From positions 1-64,000 of the forward strand of contig CAVUUF010000006.1 of assembly GCA_963744575.1 (NCBI GenBank): a stretch of DNA of 64,000 nucleotides, in the 5' to 3' direction. The position numbers and the translations under genes are program-made. Of the stretch, positions 9,173 through 17,498 are shown one piece after another. Within the stretch, counting starts at the first letter, position 1. Each line of letters begins with the position of its first letter. The notes under the pieces are model-generated. The model did not search any database, was not told the origin of the DNA, and saw only the letters and a list, made by a program, of their open reading frames with translations. The DNA comes from Palsa-504 sp963744575 (lineage in GTDB: Bacteria; Actinomycetota; Actinomycetes; Streptosporangiales; Streptosporangiaceae).

Positions 9173-10414
9173 CTAACCCGCACCATAGAGCCGGACCGGG
9201 AGCCTCTCCAGCCCGCGGATGAGCGTGCTCGGCCGCCAGCGCAGGTCCGCCGGCGGCACGGCCAGGGTCATGTCGGGGAACCTGTCCAGCAGAGCGCCGA
9301 ACGCGATCTCCGCCTCCCGCCGGGCCAGCGGCGCACCCAGGCAGTAGTGGATTCCATGGCCGAATGCCACGTGCCCGCCGCTATCCCTGTCCACATCGAA
9401 CGCATCGGGCTCGGCGAACCGGGTAGCATCCCGGTTCGCCGAGCTCAGTCCGACGATCACGATCTGCCCGGCCGGGATGTCCATGCCGGCCAGCGTCGTC
9501 GGCTCGGTGGTGAACCGCAACGTCGCGTGGTTCACCGGGCTGGTGTAGCGCAGCATCTCCTCCACCGCCACCGACAGCAGCGACCGGTCGGCACGCAGCC
9601 GGGCGTGCGCGGCCGGGTCGAGCAGCAGCGCCAGCGTGCCGCTGGCGATCAGGTTGACGGTCGTCTCGTGCCCCGCCACGAGCAGCAGGAACACCATGCT
9701 GATCAGCTCGCCCGTGCTCAGCCGGTCCTCCTCGCCCCGGGCCTGGACCAGCGCGGCGAGCAAGTCGTCGGACGCGCCGGGGGAACGGCGCCTGGCCTCG
9801 ACCTGAGCGGAGAAGTACGCGATCATCTCGGTGGCGGCCGTGCGCATCTGCTCCGGCCGGGCGACCGACGAGACGACCGCGTCGGACCAGGCGCGGAACT
9901 TGTCCCGGTCAGCGGCGGGGACGCCGAGCAGCTCGCTGATCACGGTGACCGGGAGCGGGAACGCGAATGACTCCAGCAGGTCGACTGTGTCCCCGTCGTG
10001 CGCGGCGAGGTCGTCGAGCAGCGAGCCGGCGATCTCCGCGACACGTGGCCGCAGGCCTTCGACGCGGCGGGCGGTGAACGCCTTCGTGACCAGCCGCCGC
10101 AACCGCTCGTGGTCGGGCGGGTCCATGTTGAGCATGTGCACCGACAGCATGTTCTCCGGCGACGCCTCGGTCGGCTCGCCGGCCGGGTCACCGGCCGCAC
10201 CAGCGGCATAGTGAGCCGCCAGCTTGCGCCAGTCCTTGCACAGCCGCTGATCGGCCAGTGCCGCGCGCACGTCCGCGTACCTGGTCACCAGCCAGGCCGT
10301 GAAGCCTTCCGGCATCTCCACACGGACGACGGGCCCTTCCTCACGCAGCTGTGCGTGCAGCGAATGCGGGTTCTGGAAATACGACGCGCCGAGCTTCTCG
10401 GGGGATTTAGCCAT
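9173..10414 (-). CDS. cytochrome P450
   Basis: Soluble bacterial P450 of 413 residues that would hydroxylate or otherwise oxidise a small molecule using electrons from ferredoxin and ferredoxin reductase, neither of which is encoded nearby. Visible motifs are the I-helix oxygen-activation segment VAGHETT, the K-helix ExxR in EEMLR, and the heme loop FGHGIHYCLGAPLARRE with proximal ligand C358. The length is typical of actinobacterial CYPs. A divergent PPOX-fold gene starts about 250 bases away, so the two may share a control region. The substrate is not predictable. Confidence 0.94.
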   Translation of the reverse strand: MAKSPEKLGASYFQNPHSLHAQLREEGPVVRVEMPEGFTAWLVTRYADVRAALADQRLCKDWRKLAAHYAAGAAGDPAGEPTEASPENMLSVHMLNMDPPDHERLRRLVTKAFTARRVEGLRPRVAEIAGSLLDDLAAHDGDTVDLLESFAFPLPVTVISELLGVPAADRDKFRAWSDAVVSSVARPEQMRTAATEMIAYFSAQVEARRRSPGASDDLLAALVQARGEEDRLSTGELISMVFLLLVAGHETTVNLIASGTLALLLDPAAHARLRADRSLLSVAVEEMLRYTSPVNHATLRFTTEPTTLAGMDIPAGQIVIVGLSSANRDATRFAEPDAFDVDRDSGGHVAFGHGIHYCLGAPLARREAEIAFGALLDRFPDMTLAVPPADLRWRPSTLIRGLERLPVRLYGAG

Positions 10415-10661
10415 ACGCTAAGGTTAAGTAATTACTCGTCTTCTCGGCAAGCTGGCACCCGGCGGCTACCACAGGAAGGTGCTGCACGCGTTCACCAGTC
10501 CGGTGAAGCGGGGAAACCGCCTCGGCCATCCGCGCCGTCGCTCACGCGGCCCTCGCCGCGGCCGCAGCCTTCGCAGGGTTGGTCCGGTGCCCGGCGATGA
10601 TTCCGGCCGGGGTTGCGCGTCGACATCGCGGAGGGTTCGCTCGCGATAGGAAGGTGCGCCG

Positions 10662-11168
10662 ATGAGCATGCCAGTGACCGCTCTGGACGAGCGGTTCAGC
10701 GATCCGAAGGCAGTGGCGACCGGATGGGATGAGACCCGCCGGGCGCTGGACGAGGCCGAGCTGTTCTGGATTACCACGGTCCGGCCCGACGGACGGCCGC
10801 ACGTCACCCCGCTGGTCGCGGTCTGGCTCGACGGGGCGCTCTACTTCTGCACCGGCGACACCGAGCAGAAGGCCGTCAACCTGGCCGCCAACCCGCACGT
10901 GATCCTGACCACGGGCTGCAACAGGTGGGACGGCGGGCTAGACGTGGTGCTCGAGGGCGACGCCGTCCAGGTCACCGACGACGACCTGCTCCGGCGGCTG
11001 GCCGAGGCGTGGACGGCCAAGTGGGACGGGCGATGGCAGTTCCAGGTCCGCGACGGCTGCTTCCAGCACATGGAGGGCTTGCGCGTCCCGGTCTTCGCGG
11101 TGCGCCCGGCCAAGGTCCTAGCCTTCGCCAAGGGCGAGGTCTTCAGCCACACCAGTCACAGATTCTGA
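10662..11168 (+). CDS. pyridoxamine 5'-phosphate oxidase-fold protein (possible F420- or flavin-dependent enzyme)
   Basis: A 168-residue protein with the split-barrel PPOX fold: ELFWITTVRPDGRPHVTPLV is the classic first strand pair, followed by GALYFCTGDTEQKAVNLAAN, where T and K side chains normally contact the cofactor phosphate. Such actinobacterial proteins bind FMN or F420 and reduce unsaturated or nitro compounds, or bind heme degradation products. It is transcribed away from the P450 gene. The start ATG follows GATAGGAAGG, a good ribosome binding site. The fold is clear; the cofactor and substrate are not. Confidence 0.87.
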   Translation: MSMPVTALDERFSDPKAVATGWDETRRALDEAELFWITTVRPDGRPHVTPLVAVWLDGALYFCTGDTEQKAVNLAANPHVILTTGCNRWDGGLDVVLEGDAVQVTDDDLLRRLAEAWTAKWDGRWQFQVRDGCFQHMEGLRVPVFAVRPAKVLAFAKGEVFSHTSHRF

Positions 11169-11466
11169 TCTCAGCTAGCACATATGCCTTCATGGGGGCC
11201 GGACCCCACATCAGGGGACGTCAGATCGACCAGCTATGCATGCCAGACACTGCAGACCGCACAGGCTGCTATGCCCGCCAGATCGGCGGGAGTGTGCGCT
11301 TCGTCGGAACCGAGCATCGATCACATAGCGTGAGCAGGACAGGCAAGTTAACCGAGTCTCGGTATCACCGGAATGCCGTCACGGCACGACGACGCTGTTG
11401 TGCGCGCGTGCTTGAGGCAGCTGGCCGGCGGGGCCTGGGACCGGGGCCGGGGGTGGCCGTGCGGGG

Positions 11467-12312
11467 TCAGCCGCGCACCAGTTCCCAGATGAGGGCTCCC
11501 GGCAGGCCGGCGTAGGCGGCCGCGGTGGCGTCGGGGATGAACTGTGTCGCGGGGCCTTGCATGGCCGCTTCGGCGGGCCCGATGCGTGGCTCATGGCACT
11601 GCCGGATCACCAGCTGGGACTGGTGAAATGCGGTGAGGTAGTCGCCGTGGAGATGACCGTATCCTTGGACGACGCCAGCACCGCCGGCGGCGTCCTGGAA
11701 GTATGCGGCCCCTCCGAGTGCGGCGGCTGCGGGATGCAGGCCGGACAGGACCATGTGCCCGCCGGGGCGCAGCACCCGGCTCAGCTCGGCGATGGCCCTG
11801 CCGAGGTCGGCGACGTGCTCAAGCGCCAGCGCGCACACCACCAGATCGACGCTGGCTGGCTCCAGCGGGAGCGCGCTGAGGTCCCCGTCACGGAAGGTGG
11901 CCTGGGGCAGCGCCGCCCTGGCCTTCTCCAGCATCGCCGGCGACGCGTCCACCCCGATGACGTGGTGACCGAGTTCGGCCAGGCGGCGTGCGTGACGGCC
12001 GGTGCCGCACGCCGCGTCCAGGGCTGCACCCGGCGCGACGGCGCCCAGGATGGACCAGACGACAGGCTGCTCGAGGTGGATGAGGGGATTGCCGGGGTCG
12101 TCGTAGGTCTGCGACCAGCGGGCGTAGCCGCTGGCAACGTCCATGATCGGTACATCAGCACCCAGCTGGTAGACGGCCTCGCCGCCGCAGGCGATACGCC
12201 GGATCTCGGCAAGCCGTGCCGCCGCCTGCGCATCGTCGTCGAACAGATGACGCATGAGCGCGATCCCCTCGACTCCGAGCAGGAACTCGCCAAGACGCAG
12301 ATGCCGGGCCAC
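11467..12312 (-). CDS. class I SAM-dependent methyltransferase, copy 1
   Basis: A 281-residue protein of the UbiE/Methyltransf_11 type. An N-terminal helical stretch (1-90) precedes the Rossmann domain with motif I ALDAACGTGRHARRLAELG, motif II HVIGVDASPAM, and motif IV SVDLVVCALALEHV, so SAM binding is expected. The start is GTG. The protein is encoded entirely inside the 1.4-kb repeat, and the second copy differs at only two residues (D/E near residue 26 and H/L near 246). The methyl acceptor is unknown. Having two almost identical copies suggests recent duplication or transposition. Confidence 0.88.
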   Translation of the reverse strand: MARHLRLGEFLLGVEGIALMRHLFDDDAQAAARLAEIRRIACGGEAVYQLGADVPIMDVASGYARWSQTYDDPGNPLIHLEQPVVWSILGAVAPGAALDAACGTGRHARRLAELGHHVIGVDASPAMLEKARAALPQATFRDGDLSALPLEPASVDLVVCALALEHVADLGRAIAELSRVLRPGGHMVLSGLHPAAAALGGAAYFQDAAGGAGVVQGYGHLHGDYLTAFHQSQLVIRQCHEPRIGPAEAAMQGPATQFIPDATAAAYAGLPGALIWELVRG

Positions 12313-12429
12313 CCGCTAAGGATGCCCGATCCTCACCGGGCTCGCACGCCCACCCTGCCCCCCTTGCTGCTGGCCGCCCGTGGGCGTGAGGACCGGCCCG
12401 GCGCAAGCGGTCCGCGTGACAGCGGGTCC

Positions 12430-12720
12430 CGCCGGAGGAAGACTGTGGCGGTGAGCGTGCCGGCAGGTTTGCGCGCGCGTCGAGGTCAGCGCTGAAGGCG
12501 CAACGGCCCGGGAGATCCGCATCCACGGCAGCGGGGGCGCGCTGATCCCCGAGGGCTGCCAGGTCGCCGACGGCGGCGGTCAGACTGCCCGGGTTCACCG
12601 GCGCCGGAGCCATCGCCTTCTTCGACCAGCCGCTAAACCCGGGCAAGACAACGCAGGCCGGTCCGCTGTGGCCATCCGGCAACTTCGCCGCCCGCAAAGA
12701 CACGGCTCCTGTTCACCACC
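12430..12720 (+). pseudogene. degraded ORF inside the repeat, unknown product
   Basis: Reading toward the right, one frame gives VEVSAEGATAREIRIHGSGG followed by LIPEG, and after a one-base slip another gives GAGAIAFFDQPLNPGKTTQ followed by WPSGNFAARKD. Both look like real, beta-rich protein rather than shadow sequence. No intact start-to-stop frame joins them. The same remnant is present on the minus strand of the right repeat arm (about 45506-45795). Family not recognised. Confidence 0.35.
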
Positions 12721-12767
12721 GTTCATGGCTGAGATCGCCAGGGCCCTCGGCGAGCGGTACGAGCCCG

Positions 12768-13079
12768 CTTAAGCCCGAACTGCAAACGCGGCATGATGGC
12801 ACGCCGCCCGGCGAAGAGGAGATCGCAGCCCGGCTGCGTGCCGAGGGCCTGCGCCCGCACGGGTGGGGCAACGGCCCCCGCGATACCTACGGCTGGCATG
12901 AGCACGGCTATGAAAAGGTGCTGTACTGCGTGCGCGGCCGGATCGTGTTCCACACTGCCGACGGCGACATCGAGCTCGGCCCGGGAGACAAGATGGTCCT
13001 CCCGCCGCGCACCGCGCACGCGGCAACGGTCGGCGCCGAGGGCGTGCGCTGCATCGAAGCGGCCCGCCAGCGAGACTAG
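12768..13079 (+). pseudogene. cupin-domain protein lacking its N-terminus
   Basis: From 12777 to the TAG at 13077-13079 one frame reads as a single cupin: EEEIAARLRAEGLRPHGWG, then DTYGWHEHGYEKVLYCVRG (cupin motif 1 with metal-ligand His and Glu positions), then GDIELGPGDKMVLPPRTAHA (motif 2 with the final His). There is no in-frame start codon inside this stretch, and the sequence immediately upstream belongs to the 1.4-kb repeat, which begins at 12767. The gene has therefore probably been cut by arrival of the repeat. The cupin call is good; the enzyme activity is unknown. Confidence 0.65.
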
Positions 13080-13348
13080 AGCCCAGTTGACGGGATCCGC
13101 CACGTGGCGAACAAGCCCCGATGCCCCCTCGTGGTCCAGACGTCCCTCATTACTCATCGCGGCAGAGCGCGCACTCTCCGTGCGGGATTCTATGTATAAA
13201 TATTCAGACCGGGCGGCTGCATGTTGAGCCGACCGCGGGCTTGCTGGGAGTGCCGGTGTGGCGGGCGCGTCGGTCCAGCCGACGCTCGCCGCGCGTGCGA
13301 TCGCCTGGACGGTTCAGGTGCCGGGGAGGCGTCTCAACCGGGGATCGT

Positions 13349-14182
13349 CTAGCGGTTCTCCGCTACGAACTGGCTGGCGGTGAAGGACGCGCCAGCCGGG
13401 TCGGCGAGGACGGCGAATCGCACCCACGGCGCATTCTGCGGCTCGGCCAGGACCGAGCCTCCGAGCTCACGCGCTCGGGCAGTGATCGCGTCCACGTCGT
13501 CGACGGCGAAGGTCACGCTCCAGCGCGCTGGGCCGCCCTCGCGGGGCAAGATCGTCGCCACGACGTCCTCGAAGCCCTCGGGTGCGCCCATCTGCTTCAT
13601 CCCCGCGCGCAGGCCGGGGTTGAGCTCCTCCAGATGATCGCCGTAGCCCGGCAGAGCCCACATCGGCGAGCCGGCGTCGATCGTCGTCCAGCCGAACACG
13701 GCGCCGTAGAAGGCCCGTGCGGCCTGGACATCGTCGGTGTGCAGGTTGTTGAAGTTCACCGCGCCATGCTCGTTGACCGCCGCCGAGCCGCGGTGCGATC
13801 CGGGCTGCCACACGCAAAAGACCGCGCCCTCGGGATCGGCGAACACGCCCATCCGCCCCGAGTCAAACACGTCGAAGGGCGCGGAGAGCACCCGCCCGCC
13901 CGCCTCGCGCACCCGGGCTGCGGCGTCATCGGCGGACTCGACGCGGATGTAGGTGTTCCACACCGCCTGCGGCGGCGCACCGGGGGACTGCGAGGAGATC
14001 GCGGCCGCGTCCCGGCCGCCGATGCGGGCCATGTAGTAGTGAGTCCCAGCGTCGGGAGGCATCGCGTCCTCGGTCTGCCAGCCGAAGAGCCCGGAGTAGA
14101 ACCGGGCGGCGTCGGCGGGGTCGGGCTGGCTGGTGTCGACCCAGCACGGCACCCCGGCTGGGTAATCCTCGCGCGTGCTCAT
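13349..14182 (-). CDS. two-domain VOC (glyoxalase/bleomycin-resistance fold) protein
   Basis: A 277-residue protein with two tandem vicinal-oxygen-chelate modules. Module 1 (about 8-130) starts PCWVDTSQPDPADAARFYSG and ends in FADPEGAVFCVWQP. Module 2 (about 140-275) has NNLHTDDVQAARAFYGAVFG and LADPAGASFTASQF. Actinobacterial relatives are mostly uncharacterised dioxygenase-like or resistance proteins. It sits alone, with divergent or unrelated neighbours. A 652-codon open frame on the other strand covering this gene is an antisense artefact. Confidence 0.88.
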   Translation of the reverse strand: MSTREDYPAGVPCWVDTSQPDPADAARFYSGLFGWQTEDAMPPDAGTHYYMARIGGRDAAAISSQSPGAPPQAVWNTYIRVESADDAAARVREAGGRVLSAPFDVFDSGRMGVFADPEGAVFCVWQPGSHRGSAAVNEHGAVNFNNLHTDDVQAARAFYGAVFGWTTIDAGSPMWALPGYGDHLEELNPGLRAGMKQMGAPEGFEDVVATILPREGGPARWSVTFAVDDVDAITARARELGGSVLAEPQNAPWVRFAVLADPAGASFTASQFVAENR

Positions 14183-15052
14183 GACGGCAGCCTACAGCGG
14201 CTCTCATCGAGCATCCCGGCAGCGAGCCGCTCGCGCCGGACCGCGCCGATGTCACCGCGGCACCGGAGAGCATCACTCACCCGCGGTCCCCGATCAAGCG
14301 ATGACGTCCACGAGCCACGCCGACCACGCTATACGTCATGCGCGTCGCGCAAGCGGATCCGCTTCCGCACGCCAGCGGGAAGCGCCGAGGCCGACCGATG
14401 GGCGCCGGAGCCGGCGCGGAATGCGCTCCCGGGCGTCACTCCGGCTACGCCAGCTGAAGGCGGACCGTGGTCCAGCAGCGATCACGCACGACGAACCGCA
14501 CGCACGGCCGCCGAGAAGCGACAGCTGATATTCGCCGTCGGGCAGTCGGTACCGCATCCGGCCGCGGGCGTCCGTCACCAGGGAAAGTGCATCCTCGATT
14601 CCAGCCGTGCGCAGCTTCACCTGCGCAAAGCGCAAACGGCGGTCCTCGCGCGCTGCGGCCTGCAGCGCTCGCTTCAGCCCGCCAGTGGCCGGCATATGGC
14701 CAAGGTAGCGCTCCGTCGCCTGATGGGCTACGCGGCTCCGAGGGCTATCCGTAGGCGATCGTCATCCGACACCGGCGCTGGTGCTCTTGTCCGTGATGTT
14801 CGCGGGTCGCCGCCGTGTGTCGCCGGAGATCCTGTCGGCTGCTCTGGCACGGTTGGCGGAGTGGAGGGATGGCGCGCTGACCGGATCGGGGCGGCGTTGG
14901 CGGGCAGGAACCTGACGGTGCCGGCCCGGCGGCGGCCGTTCCCGGCGATGGGGCGCGCAGTGGCTGCCGGGCTACCGCGTCCTGCTCACTGGCGGCCCGG
15001 CAGTAACTCGGCTGAGCGGGCTTCCGTCCAGCGAGAGGGAGCCGGGTCGGGG
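14183..15052. other. 870-base stretch with one doubtful ORF
   Basis: No recognised gene. A minus-strand frame at 14336-14695 (ATG start, 119 codons) contains a protein-like core (GIEDALSLVTDARGRMRYRL then PDGEYQL, beta-sandwich in character) but ends in Arg-rich sequence, so it may be the damaged remains of a gene. The remainder shows only GC-rich shadow frames. Confidence 0.3.
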
Positions 15053-15325
15053 TCAGCGACGGCCTGCTGCTTGGAGTAGGGCACGGATCTCCGCCAGGCC
15101 TTGCCGGGTGATCTGGCGTCGCGGTGTGCCCGGTGCGGATTCGGTGGGCAGCGTGAGCCACAGGAGCAGGTAGAGCAAGAGGCCGACGGCGCCGAGCAGG
15201 GTCAGGCAGACCCACAGCAGGCGGATCAGGGTCGTGCTGGTTCGGAGGGTCGCGGCGATTCCGCCGCAGACCCCGGCGATGATCCGGTCTGTCTCGCTGC
15301 GGCGCAAGCCTGGGTGAGCGTTCAT
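15053..15325 (-). CDS. PspC-domain membrane protein
   Basis: A 90-residue protein with the PspC signature RSETDRIIAGVCGGIAATL near the N-terminus and one long hydrophobic segment (about 32-62, LIRLLWVCLTLLGAVGLLLY), ending with a short basic tail. PspC proteins sit in the cytoplasmic membrane and take part in envelope-stress responses, usually sensing membrane damage. No PspA or two-component partner is adjacent. The ATG follows a GGGAG ribosome binding site. Confidence 0.9.
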   Translation of the reverse strand: MNAHPGLRRSETDRIIAGVCGGIAATLRTSTTLIRLLWVCLTLLGAVGLLLYLLLWLTLPTESAPGTPRRQITRQGLAEIRALLQAAGRR

Positions 15326-15417
15326 CGGGTTCTCCCTAGCGGGTGTGGCGGTGTGCCGGGTGTCTCGGCCAGGTTCGGGCCGGCAAGACGGCGAACGCGA
15401 CGCACGATTCTCAACTA

Positions 15418-15446
15418 CCGCCGCCGGGCCGAAGGCCCGGCGGCGG
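15418..15446 (-). terminator. strong GC hairpin downstream of the SnoaL gene
   Basis: A perfect 13-bp stem (CCGCCGCCGGGCC with its complement) closes a GAA loop. It lies between the minus-strand SnoaL-like gene, which stops at 15484, and the PspC gene start, so it would end SnoaL transcription. Confidence 0.75.
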
Positions 15447-15483
15447 AGAGCGGGGTCGCGCGCCCGGCGCCGCCGATCGCGGG

Positions 15484-15906
15484 TCAGTGCCCGGTCAGGC
15501 CAAGCTGGTTGGCGAGCCCGACGTCATCGCGCTTGGCCCAGTGTTCGGCGACCTGGCCGTCCTGGATGCGGTACAGGTGGATCGCCTCGATTTCGAAGCG
15601 CTTCCCGGTTGGCGGCTTGCTCTGGAACTCGCCGGTGTGCGTCCCCTTGGTGATCAGGCGGACCGCAACCCGGTCGCCGTCGCCGAAGGCGTCGAGGACC
15701 TCATAGGACAGGTCGGCGAACGCGCCGCGCAGCCAGCTCAGCACCGCGTTGGCCCCCTCCGGTCCCGGCGGGGTGCCGGGCGGCGCCTCGTGGTCCACAT
15801 AGTCGGGGGTGAGGAAGTGCCCGGCCAGGTCGTATCGGCCGGCGCCGAAGTAGTCGACCTGCGTCCGCACGGCGATGTCGACGTTGCCCGTCATGGCGGT
15901 AGTCAT
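15484..15906 (-). CDS. SnoaL-like polyketide-cyclase-fold protein
   Basis: A 140-residue protein of the SnoaL/NTF2-like fold. The core reads AGRYDLAGHFLTPDYVDHEA (first helices and acidic loop), then VLSWLRGAFADLSYEVLD, then VAVRLITKGTHTGEF and IEAIHLYRIQDGQVAEHWA, the family's usual end. I chose the ATG at 15906 because it follows AAGGAGG at good spacing; a much longer open frame upstream overlaps the divergent regulator. Members include aldol cyclases and ester-cleaving or scavenging proteins. Control by the divergent TetR protein is likely because both starts flank one palindrome. Confidence 0.88.
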   Translation of the reverse strand: MTTAMTGNVDIAVRTQVDYFGAGRYDLAGHFLTPDYVDHEAPPGTPPGPEGANAVLSWLRGAFADLSYEVLDAFGDGDRVAVRLITKGTHTGEFQSKPPTGKRFEIEAIHLYRIQDGQVAEHWAKRDDVGLANQLGLTGH

Positions 15907-15939
15907 CTGCAGCTCCTCCTTTGGAATGACATTACTTCT

Positions 15940-15958
15940 GCTAGAATCTAGTTCTAGC
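15940..15958. promoter_or_regulatory. candidate TetR operator between SnoaL and TetR genes
   Basis: A perfect inverted repeat, GCTAGAA-N5-TTCTAGC, lies in the 75-base divergent intergenic region, 34 bases from the SnoaL start and 24 from the TetR start. Its position and symmetry suit a TetR dimer repressing both genes. Confidence 0.65.
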
Positions 15959-15981
15959 GGATGGAATGCTACTCTGTCAAG

Positions 15982-16614
15982 ATGGGGACCCGAGCACGCC
16001 CGGACCGCCGCCAGGCCATGGCCGACCAGACCCGGCACGACATCCTCCAGACCGCCCGTCAGCTGTTTGCCCGGCAGGGATACGCCGCCACATCGGTGAC
16101 CGACATCGCCGGCGCGGCAGGCGTGGCCGTGCAGACCATCTACGCCCGGCTCGGCTCCAAGCGGGGCATGCTGATGGCGCTGATCGACCTGATCGACCAG
16201 GAAGCTGACGTCGGCGGCCTGGTCGCCGGCATCCGCGCCGCCGCCGCTCCCGGGCAGGCCCTCGCCGCCGAAATCCGCCTCACCCGCGTCTTCCAGGAGC
16301 GCTGCGGGGACATCATCGGGGCCCTGTTCGCCGCCGCGGCGGTCGAACCGGACCTGACCGCGGCCGTGGCCGAGGCAGAGCGCCGCCACCGCGAAGGAGC
16401 CCGGCTCACCGTGGCCCGCATCACCGAGCTCGGCGGCCTACGCCAGGACCTTGCCCCCGACCGTGCCGCCGCCCTGATCGCCATCGCCACCACCCACCAG
16501 GCATGGCGCGAGCTCCGCGACGCCTACCGGCTGTCCTGGGACCACGCCGAGGCGCTGCTCGCCGACACGCTCGGCCGGGCCGTGCTGAAAACACACCCCG
16601 CCCCGCAGCGCTGA
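15982..16614 (+). CDS. TetR-family transcriptional regulator
   Basis: A 210-residue repressor. The N-terminal helix-turn-helix (about 17-60) includes ILQTARQLFARQGYAATSVT, then DIAGAAGVAVQTIYARLGSK, which is typical TetR. The ligand-binding region (70-205) is all helical with no recognisable specificity. The start at 15982 (MGTRARPDRR) is preferred; an in-frame ATG at 15961 lies three bases past the palindrome. It is divergent from the SnoaL-like gene and probably represses it and itself, responding to a small molecule the SnoaL protein handles (inference). Confidence 0.92.
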   Translation: MGTRARPDRRQAMADQTRHDILQTARQLFARQGYAATSVTDIAGAAGVAVQTIYARLGSKRGMLMALIDLIDQEADVGGLVAGIRAAAAPGQALAAEIRLTRVFQERCGDIIGALFAAAAVEPDLTAAVAEAERRHREGARLTVARITELGGLRQDLAPDRAAALIAIATTHQAWRELRDAYRLSWDHAEALLADTLGRAVLKTHPAPQR

Positions 16615-16834
16615 GGATTCCGGAGATCCGCAGCTGCGCGGGCAACGCCAGCTGCAGCTTGGCGAAAATTGTACCGTTCCGCTCGGCGGTGCCCCTTCCG
16701 CGCGCGTGAACAGCTCGGCAGGGCCACGGACAACTGCTTGGGCGGTCCCAGACATCTTCCATCGCGGCAGAAGAGCGCGTTCGCCAGGGCGGCTGCGGAA
16801 CCGCCCCTGGCGAACCTCGCGGCGTCGGTCCTTA

Positions 16835-17020
16835 TTAGTCCCGGACGTAATAATCGGCCTGCACCCCGTCGAAACGGCCGGTTCTCCGGCAGCAGCGGCG
16901 GAAAGCGGCGCCCCGAGCCGCACGGGCACAAGTCGTTCCGGCCGAGCTTTTCGACGAGTTCGGTGTCGACGCCGACGATCCGGTTGCCGCGCTTGACGCG
17001 GGACTCGCTAGAGGGAACCC
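16835..17020 (-). pseudogene. small SEC-C zinc-motif protein with a frameshift
   Basis: On the minus strand one frame reads SRVKRGNRIVGVDTELVEKL followed by GRNDLCPCGSGRRF, the classic SEC-C motif start. A shift of one frame then gives RRCCRRTGRFDGVQADYYVRD and a stop at 16835-16837, which completes the CxC-x-CC zinc motif. Neither frame alone contains the whole motif, so a one-base error or mutation lies near 16900. Small SEC-C proteins are of unknown role; the motif binds zinc in SecA. Confidence 0.55.
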
Positions 17021-17203
17021 TCGGCGGCGCTTGCCAGACGGCTCAAAAGGATGTCTCGGTGTCATGGTCGCGGTACATGATCGTCCTCCTCGTCACACAG
17101 AGCAGGAGGATCGTAGCCTGCGAAGCGCAGGTGCCGCGAGCCGTTTTCCACCGGAGCGGACACCCGGTCACGGTCGCGCTCCCAGCGGCATGAGCGGAAG
17201 CTC

Positions 17204-17235
17204 GGTCAGGTCAGGTCAGGTTAGGTCAGGTCAGG
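17204..17235. repeat. short GGTCA tandem repeat
   Basis: Six consecutive GGTCA-like pentamers, the fourth being GGTTA. The surrounding 433 bases (17066-17498) hold no recognisable gene. Confidence 0.7.
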
Positions 17236-17498
17236 CCGCCGCAGCCGTGGCCGGTATGGTGCGGACGATGACGCATCCACAGGGTAACGTCGAGCGTCCG
17301 TAGAGGCGTTATTTCGGCTGGTATGCCTGCCCGCTTCTTCAGATTCTGCAGCACTGCCATGAAGCTACCGTGGTCTTGGCCAAGTGCGTTATGCAATGCT
17401 TTCCAAATTTCCTCTGGGCGGCCGAATGCGCAGCCGAAGACCTCGACATTCCTGCCATCGGGGACCTCGACGACCCGCCGGCCCAGTTCGGCGTTAGG

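Larger units (their letters stand above)
11368..12767 (-). repeat. 1.4-kb inverted repeat, left arm
   Basis: This segment recurs in inverse orientation at 45459-46859. The two arms are about 99.5 percent identical by eye: roughly six substitutions plus one extra C in a C-run in the right arm. Identity stops abruptly at both ends (here after CCGG at 11368 and before CTTAAG at 12768). The arm carries a methyltransferase and a degraded ORF. No transposase and no convincing terminal inverted repeats are seen. Confidence 0.93.

Noticed and set aside
11368..12767. Repeat arm as a classical insertion sequence
   Set aside because: No transposase, no convincing terminal inverted repeats and no matching flanking duplications, so only a repeat is called.
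13121..15079. 652-codon plus-strand open frame
   Set aside because: It is antisense to the VOC gene and crosses unrelated genes; its Arg/Pro-rich translation has no motif. GC-rich shadow frame.
17204..17235. CRISPR array
   Set aside because: The repeats are 5-bp and contiguous without spacers; no cas gene is present.
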